NCBI RefSeq assembly: GCF_019175385.1
Contig: NC_083338.1
Location: forward strand, 68,022,712 to 68,086,711
Direction: 5' to 3'
Length of the DNA stretch: 64,000 bases
DNA from: Lycium barbarum
Taxonomy: Eukaryota; Streptophyta; Magnoliopsida; Solanales; Solanaceae
Shown: positions 58,150 to 64,000 of the stretch, in pieces
Layout of the letters: every line of letters starts with the position of its first letter
How positions within the stretch are numbered: the stretch's first letter is position 1
Program-made: the position numbers and the translations under genes
Notes under the pieces: model-generated
The model's database searches: none
The model's input: the letters and a program-made list of their open reading frames with translations, nothing else
Told to the model about the DNA's origin: nothing

Positions 58150-59640
58150 TGCTTGATTAAACCGAAACTTCTAACCGTCATCTGTCTGCTCTCAATATCC
58201 CATCATTATCAAGATTTATATTAGTTGCCGTCCTCATCACTATACATGTTGAATTTGTTCCTGCAAAACAGAACACTTTTAAGTGCGGAATTCGCTATGT
58301 AATACAAAAAAATTATAGATCTGTGTCGAATGCTAACTCATGATTTCATATTTGAGATATGTAAACCAAAAGGCATCCAGACAGAAGATACATGAACTTC
58401 AGTTTCAGCGGCAAAGCTGCTTAGGCTCTTACAATTTGATAATAAAAAAAAAAAAAACCTCAATATGTTATAGTTTGAAATCTGGAGAAGTATTTCATAA
58501 ATAAGAAAGCAGTTCAATTAGATATAGAAACCCAAACTAAGAGCCTGTTTGGATGGGCTTATGCCTATAAGCTGTTTGCAGCTTATAAGCTAAAAAAAAT
58601 AAGTTAGGGTAGTCTAACTTATTTTTTTTGGCTTATAAGCTGAAAACAGCTTATAAGCTGCTTTAGATAAGCTAAGTCAAGTGGGCCCAATTATTTTTTG
58701 AGCTTATTTTAAGCACAAAATGACTTTAAGCTGGATAGCCAAACACTCAAAAAAGCTGAAAACAGCTTATAAGCAACTTATAAGCCAATCCAAACGGGCT
58801 CTAAAGGGCTTGTTTATACATTTCTATACCAAGAGCAGCCAAGTATCAAAGTTAACTCTTCTTCACCTTTTCCCTTCTCTTATGTATCAAAAACAACTTT
58901 CAAATTCTGACGAATTAGCTTATAGGATCATGCTAACTTGATGAAACAATCAGTTGCCTAGATCAATACATTATAATTATAAAATCTTAAAAATTAATTG
59001 AGCAAACCAACTGAGTAGCAACTTGAAAGGAAGAATTAAGATGCATAAAAAATTTCTCCTATATAGAAGAGGGATATTACCTGGAACAGGGTAAGGTGAT
59101 ATGTTCTTCAACGCAATGGAAGCATGGGCGCCAATACCATAACCTTTAATTATGTTCCTCCTTTCTTTTCCGCTTCTGTTTCCTGCTCTACATCCTATGT
59201 TCATCAGTAATTGACAATAAAGAGATGGCAACGGTCATTGGCTGAAGCATGGATACCTACTATATCATTCTGAAAATTGCAGTTGAACGAATATATGAGT
59301 TACCTTGTGGGTGCCAAAAAAGCTCCTTTTCCCTTTTAAAAACTTGATTAGACTGGATCAGATAGAGAAATAGACTCAATAATCTGTTTGTTCATCGTTA
59401 TCTACCCCGATGTCACAGCTACATTCATGCATAGCAAACCTTCCGAGACTCTACCCCTTTCTCTATGTCGCGAAATTTGAAAAGTAATGGAAGAAGATTA
59501 AAGCAAAAATTGATAGAAAGCTTACCTGGAATTGGAAGACCCGGGTGAGAAGATGATGAGATCGAACTCAAAGAAATGGAGGGCTTCTTCTTGTGTCAGT
59601 CGCTGGAACAAGAGAGTAGAGAGGTGCTTCTAGAATTATG
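58150..59640 (-). other. possible three-exon host transcript, unidentified
   Basis: On the minus strand there are three consistent splice signals. Exon 1 ends at 59526 (ATTCCAG|GTAAG). Exon 2 is 59269-59081 (TTTTCAG|AATG at the start, TTCCAG|GTAAT at the end). Exon 3 starts at 58260 (TTTTGCAG|GAAC). Exon 1 is CT-rich and looks like a 5' UTR. Joining exons 2 and 3 keeps a frame open through ALKNISPYPVPG and into exon 3, ending near 58185, but this frame lacks a clear ATG; the ATG in exon 2 gives only a 20-codon frame. It may be a short-ORF or non-coding transcript, or the 5' part of a longer gene. I do not recognise the product. Confidence 0.35.
58541..58801. mobile_element. Harbinger/Tourist-type MITE
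   Basis: 261 bp with terminal inverted repeats GAGCCTGTTTGGATGGGCTT and AAGCCAATCCAAACGGGCTC and TAA on both sides (58538-58540, 58802-58804). The interior is full of CTTATAAGC palindromes. No coding capacity. It lies in the intron of the possible transcript between exons 2 and 3. Confidence 0.85.
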
Positions 59641-59644
59641 TCGT

Positions 59645-60798
59645 TTACTAGTGTAAAATTACAATTCTACCCTTGGCCGTCCCTTACTTCCCTCTTCTAT
59701 ATAGTAAGTAAAGTAAAAAAAAATATATATATATTGTGATTGATTTTCAATGTGTGGTATTACCTTTGACTCATCCTATTGGAGATCTCTCACATTATGG
59801 ATACTAAGTGATTTGACAACATGATCAAATTAACACATCAGCCTAGCAATAGGAGCTGTAGTTAGGAAGAACTAGGGGATGAAAAGGATCTTGCGGATGG
59901 ATTTATTTTGCTGCAGACCTTCTACTTCTGTAAGCTTTGAGAGATGCTCAGTTTGGTTGATTGTCATGCTATGTGGTGAGAGCTTGGCGGTGCTTATATA
60001 TAGATACCAGAAAGTTAGATAATCTACTACAGAATAGTTTTAGCTGCTGATTTGATTTCTCTCTAGCACATATTTTGTTTTCTGTTTTTCATTTCCATTT
60101 GTTTGTTGCGTTTGAACTCTTTATTTTATTTTGATATATAAAATTATCCTGAGGCAATCTGCTAAAGGGTATTTGCTTTAAGAAACACTTTTTTTATAAA
60201 AATGATTATATATATTATCATGTATTTTTGCTTGTGGCATTTCGGTTAAAAGAAGAAGTTACTAACAAATTTAGAATCAACACAACCTTTAAGAAAGGAT
60301 ACATCACATAACTTTCTTCATTTCTTTTTTTCTTTTAATTAATCTATATTATTAATAATATTATATAAGTAGATGAAGCAGAATATTGTTCTTTTTAAAC
60401 AACAGGTAACATTTAAATTATTATTGTTTGTCTTGATCATGACATCGCAACCGAATGGATAAAAAGAACTATACATCAAAAATATAATTTATAATAAAAT
60501 ATTACTGAGATATGTTTACATGTTTGTACCTCATGAAATCAAAATAAATGAAAAATCACAAGTATCTAATTATACTTTGATTGTTCATCTTTGTAGGTTT
60601 AGATGATAACATATTATCTTGAACTCAACAAAAAAAATACCATGTGGCGATCCATATTAATTATTCATAGAACTTGTTCTATTTTCCACCTTCATTATTT
60701 AGTGAATACAAAATCACACATCGTTCGATATATATGTGCAGTGCATGAGCCGCCGAGAAACTAGAATAGATATAAATGCGTGATTTTTATTCTATATC
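59645..60798. other. AT-rich intergenic sequence
   Basis: No gene recognised. Positions 59645-59710 would be the promoter side of the possible reverse-strand transcript. The region ends with ATC (60796-60798), the TSD of the CACTA element. Confidence 0.5.
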
Positions 60799-60829
60799 CA
60801 CTACTAAAAAAACAGTGAAATTCGACCAA

Positions 60830-61345
60830 AATTTTCGACCACATGCGGTCGAAAAAGGCCAATTTTCGACCAAAATTTTGACCGCAAGGCATGGTCGCTA
60901 ACAACTAGGGTGAAATTTTTTTCGACCTCACGTGGTCGAAAATTTTCGACCACACGCGGTCGAAATAAGTTTTCTACCTAAATTACGAAAATAAAATTTT
61001 CGAACACATGAGGTCGAAAAAGTTATTTTTATTTAAATATTAATAAAAAAATTCGACCGCACGCGGTCGAAAATATTATTTTACACAAATATTATTTAAA
61101 GTTTTCGACCTCCTGTGGTCGAAATACGATAGAAAATAAAAATATTAATAAAAAAAATTCATAATGTCGACCGCATGAGGTCGAAATTTAGCAATATTGT
61201 TGCCAGATTTCGACCTCGTCGAAATTCAAAATTGTGCCCAGATTTTCGACCTCGTGCGGTCGAAATTCTAATTTCTGAGTACAATTTCGACCTCATGAGG
61301 TCGAAAATTATCAATATATGGGTGTCTATTCGACCTCATGAGGTC
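60830..61345. repeat. CACTA left subterminal repeats
   Basis: About ten copies of TCGACC-N6-GGTCGA with variable centre (CACATGCGG, CTCACGTGG, CTCATGAGG), several being perfect palindromes. In En/Spm elements, subterminal repeats are the binding sites of the TNPA-type protein; that role is inferred here. The long apparent reading frame across 61175-61513 is a translation of these repeats and not a gene. Confidence 0.88.
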
Positions 61346-61429
61346 AAAAATCTGGATTTTTTTTTCAGAATTCAGCTGCTTTTACAGCAACCCACCTGCC
61401 AATCACACTCATCAACCAAATCAACAATG

Positions 61430-61751
61430 CAATTCATCAACACGTCCTACTACTTTCACCGACTTCAAAGTTCTGAGATCTACCAAAATTGTTGTGTGTT
61501 TCCCCATGACTAGTCCACACTGTATAATTACTTTTAAAACCTTTTTCGTACAGATGAAGCGTAACAAGCTATGGGGTCTCGTAATTCATACATTCACATT
61601 TAACACAAGGACACCTAACCACATCATGAACTATAAAGTCCTCAAGTGACTTTGCGTATTCAACAAAAGCATAGACACCGACTATAAATTCATCCCTCAT
61701 CCCTAATGGATCATCATAAGATCTGTTGTACATCCATCTACGAGAATCCAT
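61430..61751 (-). pseudogene. CACTA transposase-associated domain, decayed
   Basis: Starts at ATG 61749-61751 with MDSRRWMYNRSY, then GVYAFVEYAKS and VRCPCVKCECMN, the conserved Cys-containing core of the Transpos_assoc domain that begins many plant CACTA transposases. A TAG at about 61569-61571 interrupts it, but the same frame goes on with VTLHLYEKGFKSNYTVWTSH, the usual next motif. The rest of the transposase is missing. Normal function: N-terminal part of the TNPD-like protein acting on element ends. Confidence 0.75.
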
Positions 61752-62188
61752 CTACACAAATAGCACAATGTTTGAACTTGTTAAACTAATACTTAGTTTA
61801 TATGTTATTAGTAAAAGAATCACCAACCATAATTACCATAATTCTCAAAAAGGGCATCATAATTAGCAAAAAAAGATAAGAGAACAATGAAGAATTCACA
61901 TTCAAGCTAAGCACCATTTAACTAATTGCTTAAATAAACAAATCTCTTGACACATTCTTAGAAGCTCATATGAGTTGCTCGAAAAAAGACAAAGAAGTCG
62001 TGTACAGTATGTGCCAGAAAGCTAGTGTACAATAAGCAATGTAAGCACCATTTCCTCTTTCTATAAGCTAAGCCTTTGTTTCATATGAATAGAGTACAAA
62101 TTTATGATGGGAAATTTCAACGCTAATGTCCAGCGGTTATTGAATATTCACCAAAGAGAACATGTAAGCTTATAAGATTCCTCCAATT

Positions 62189-62340
62189 AGCAATATTATT
62201 GCCAGATTTCGACCTCATGAGGTCGAAATTCAAAATGTTGCGCAGGTTTTCGACCTCCTGCGGTCGAATTCTAATTTGTGGGTACAATTTCGACCTCATG
62301 AGGTCAAAAATTATTAATATCTTCGACCTCATGAGGACAG
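62189..62340. repeat. internal direct duplication of CACTA subterminal block
   Basis: This stretch repeats 61183-61320 in the same orientation with scattered changes (TAGCAATATTATTGCCAGAT against TAGCAATATTGTTGCCAGAT, followed by the same order of three palindromes). Confidence 0.85.
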
Positions 62341-62856
62341 ATAGGAAAAGAAACTCATCAAATAGTCCTTAATCACACAAGTTGGCCATAAAATTCTATT
62401 TTTTTGCCATGGTTGATTAGGTCATCATTAAAAGAGAGCATATTCTAAAGTAAAAAAATAAGAATAATCACAAGAACAGAAAAAGCTGCTAAACTCACAT
62501 ATAAAAACCAAAATCCTGGTTATCTAGGCATCAAACTTTAAGCAATGAGGGACAAACTAAGAAACCGACATGGATATTCTGGGGAAAAGAGAAAATAACT
62601 AAATAAAAACAAAAAAAACTTACAGTGGGGATCTTGTTACTAGAATAGCAAATAAATTTCAATTTACACTTAGTAAAATTTTAACAAATAGCTACAAATG
62701 CAAACTTTAACAATAAATATAAGTAATATACTAATTAAACTACAATTACAAAGTAATGTAACTAATAATGATAGAAATGAGATTGGAAAAAAATGGCAAA
62801 AAAATGACATACCTTTAGTGGCGGCGGACAGCAACGGCGGCGACGGAGGACACGCA

Positions 62857-62978
62857 GTGGTGGGGATGGGGCGTCAGTGGCGGGGAGGGGTGTGGTGGGG
62901 ATGGAGCGTCGGCGGCGAGGTAGGGGTGTGGTGGGGGTGGAGTGTCGGCGGCGGCGTAGGGGTCTGGTGGGGGTGGGA
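62857..62978 (+). repeat. 36-bp G-rich minisatellite inside CACTA
   Basis: Units start at 62857, 62892, 62928 and 62964, each GTGGTGGGGATGG...GGCGGCG...GGGGT. The + strand has many runs of three to five G and could form G-quadruplexes. The apparent VWWGWSVGG peptide repeats are a by-product. It is strongly GC-rich against the AT-rich surroundings. Confidence 0.85.
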
Positions 62979-63059
62979 GTTTTAATTTAATTAGCTTTTG
63001 GTTGGTGGAAATGGATTGCCCGATTGAAGTTTGGGGGAGTATATTAACTTTTACACGTT

Positions 63060-63290
63060 TATTATTTCGACTGCGTGCGGTCGAATATGCTTCTTCTTTT
63101 TTTTTATTAGTTATTTTATTTATATAATTTAATTTTTAAAAATATTTTTTCTCATTTATTATTTGTACAAAAATAAGTTTTGATCTCATGAGGTCGAAAT
63201 CTAAAAAAAATAAAAAACAAATTCTGAAAATTTCGACCTCATGTGGTTAATTTGTTTTCGACCAAAAAATGAGGTCGAAAATATGCGGTC
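63060..63290. repeat. CACTA right subterminal repeats
   Basis: Further copies of the TCGACC/GGTCGA motif near 63066, 63180, 63229 and 63257-63293, fewer and more decayed than on the left. Confidence 0.8.
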
Positions 63291-63321
63291 GAAAAAACCC
63301 CTTTTTTTTTTAGTAGTGATC

Positions 63322-63693
63322 ATTTCTGAAAACTATTAAACATTGTATAAAGAGTATTTAAATGAAAGTTCTCAATTGGAGTATATTTTAAATATGCACT
63401 GCCTAAATCTCCGTTATAGAATATTCCTATAATTTGTCTTTTAAACCACAACTGTCTTACTACGTCAGACACTGAATAGAACAAGTCATTCATTGGATTT
63501 TACACCACCAATTGGCATAACCGCGTTTGAGTCGGCTTCAAGTATCCATCTTCTTATATTTACTCAAACTCCTCTTTCCCTTTTCTTTAAAAAAATCGAA
63601 CAAAGTGAAAGGTAAAGGAATTTCAGAAACCATTCCATGAAAGCTTAGAATTAAGTTTCCAATAAATAACACAGTAAGGGAGTTTTCAGTAGC
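63322..63693 (+). promoter_or_regulatory. upstream region of the VAPYRIN-like gene
   Basis: 372 bp between the CACTA element and the start codon. A TATATTTA candidate TATA box lies at 63555-63562, followed by a CT-rich patch (63570-63588), which suggests a start of transcription near 63590 and a leader of about 100 bases. GAATATTC at 63419-63426 fits the phosphate-response P1BS consensus (GNATATNC). These are sequence-only predictions. Confidence 0.4.
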
Positions 63694-64000
63694 ATGGATA
63701 GACTGATAAGCTTAGAGTCATCGAACGTGGTGACAGTAAGAATTGAACCAGGACAAAAGTGTTCCGGTGAGTTAACTCTCCGGAATGTCATGTACACCAT
63801 GCCTGTGGCATTCCGGTTGCAGCCACTTAACAAGACTCGTTATACAGTCCGTCCACAATCTGGTATTATCTCACCATTCACAACTGTCAAATTGGAGATC
63901 ATTTACCATCTTCCTCCTAATACTGTCCTCCCTGAGTCATATCCTCATTGCGATGACTCGTTTCTTTTGCATAGTGTCGTGGCGCCTGGGGTGGCTTTGA
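63694..64000 (+). CDS. VPY: VAPYRIN-like protein, N-terminal MSP domain (partial)
   Basis: Open from ATG 63694-63696 to the window edge (102 codons) without introns. It begins [20 protein letters not shown], then [27 protein letters not shown] and [13 protein letters not shown]. This is the beta-sandwich Major Sperm Protein (VAMP-associated protein) domain, and its wording closely resembles the start of plant VAPYRIN, recalled from the family. Full-length VAPYRINs add a long ankyrin-repeat region, which would lie beyond the window. In legumes and petunia (PAM1) the protein is needed for arbuscule formation and intracellular accommodation of mycorrhizal fungi, and works with exocyst components on membrane trafficking. 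A VAPYRIN-like paralogue is the main alternative; the missing C-terminus prevents a decision. Confidence 0.85.
   Translation, partial: MDRLISLESSNVVTVRIEPGQKCSGELTLRNVMYTMPVAFRLQPLNKTRYTVRPQSGIISPFTTVKLEIIYHLPPNTVLPESYPHCDDSFLLHSVVAPGVAL

Larger units (their letters stand above)
60799..63318 (-). mobile_element. CACTA (En/Spm-type) transposon, defective
   Basis: The 2,520-bp element starts CACTACTAAAAAAACAG and ends TTTTTTTTTAGTAGTG, with the three-base TSD ATC at 60796-60798 and 63319-63321. Both ends carry many copies of a palindromic subterminal repeat (TCGACCTCATGAGGTCGA and variants). The interior has a decayed transposase-associated domain on the minus strand (61430-61751) and a G-rich 36-bp minisatellite. 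No full transposase, so it depends on a relative. Confidence 0.93.

Noticed and set aside
61175..61513. 112-codon arginine-rich frame
   Set aside because: Translation of palindromic subterminal repeats of the CACTA element.
62698..62985. VWWGW-repeat protein
   Set aside because: By-product of the 36-bp minisatellite; no start context or flanking coding signal.
63785..64000. 71-codon frame at the right edge
   Set aside because: Wrong-frame shadow of the VAPYRIN-like coding sequence starting at 63694.

Overview
This is plant nuclear DNA, almost certainly from a eudicot and probably from Solanaceae. It is AT-rich, has no operons, is dominated by nested LTR retrotransposons of the Ty3/gypsy Tekay (Del) chromovirus type, and carries Stowaway, Harbinger and CACTA DNA elements, LINE debris and a pararetrovirus fragment. 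The only host gene I can name is the 5' end of a VAPYRIN-type gene at the right edge. The family assignment (Solanaceae) rests on how familiar the repeats look and is an inference.

Positions 871-39944 are a nest of retrotransposons that can be unpacked with target-site duplications (TSDs). A small reverse-strand element G (LTRs ending at 990 and spanning 39272-39944, internal region only about 0.34 kb) was hit by element A (1124-10557, TSD AAAGT) and by solo LTR E (10751-39256, TSD GACTC). E was hit by element B (10997-34827, TSD ATACG) and solo LTR F (35120-38835, TSD GTAAA). The 3' LTR of B was hit by solo LTR C (20686-33351, TSD CTGCC), and C by element D (22192-31913, TSD CTAAG). G, E, B, C and D therefore form a five-level nest. 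B carries a broken gag-pol ending in a chromodomain. D carries only gag. A carries no recognisable protein gene.

The most unusual content lies inside A and D. Both have a 5S-rRNA-like segment in sense orientation in the non-coding internal region (6219-6321 and 26721-26826), with the Pol III box A and box C blocks best preserved. The leaders of A, B and D all fold into a covarying hairpin whose loop holds a different six-base palindrome in each element (GCGCGC, TGTACA, GTGCAC). This resembles a retroviral dimer-initiation kissing loop. Several LTR families also share a hairpin/TATA/palindrome promoter block and a second conserved block near their 3' ends.

Positions 39945-47480 hold a Harbinger-like element, fragmentary LTRs, and a reverse-strand endogenous pararetrovirus piece (viroplasmin-like gene plus intergenic promoter, about 43860-45390). 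A solo LTR H (TSD ATAAT) occupies 47481-50960. A degraded L1-type LINE with RNase H follows at 52490-54655, and a reverse-strand RNase H fragment at 55555-56093.

Positions 56100-64000 are lower in repeats. They hold a possible three-exon reverse-strand transcript (about 59640 to 58150), a Harbinger-type MITE, and a 2.5-kb CACTA element (60799-63318, TSD ATC) with palindromic subterminal repeats and a decayed transposase-associated domain. The CACTA lies 375 bp upstream of the start codon of the VAPYRIN-like gene (63694 to beyond the window).
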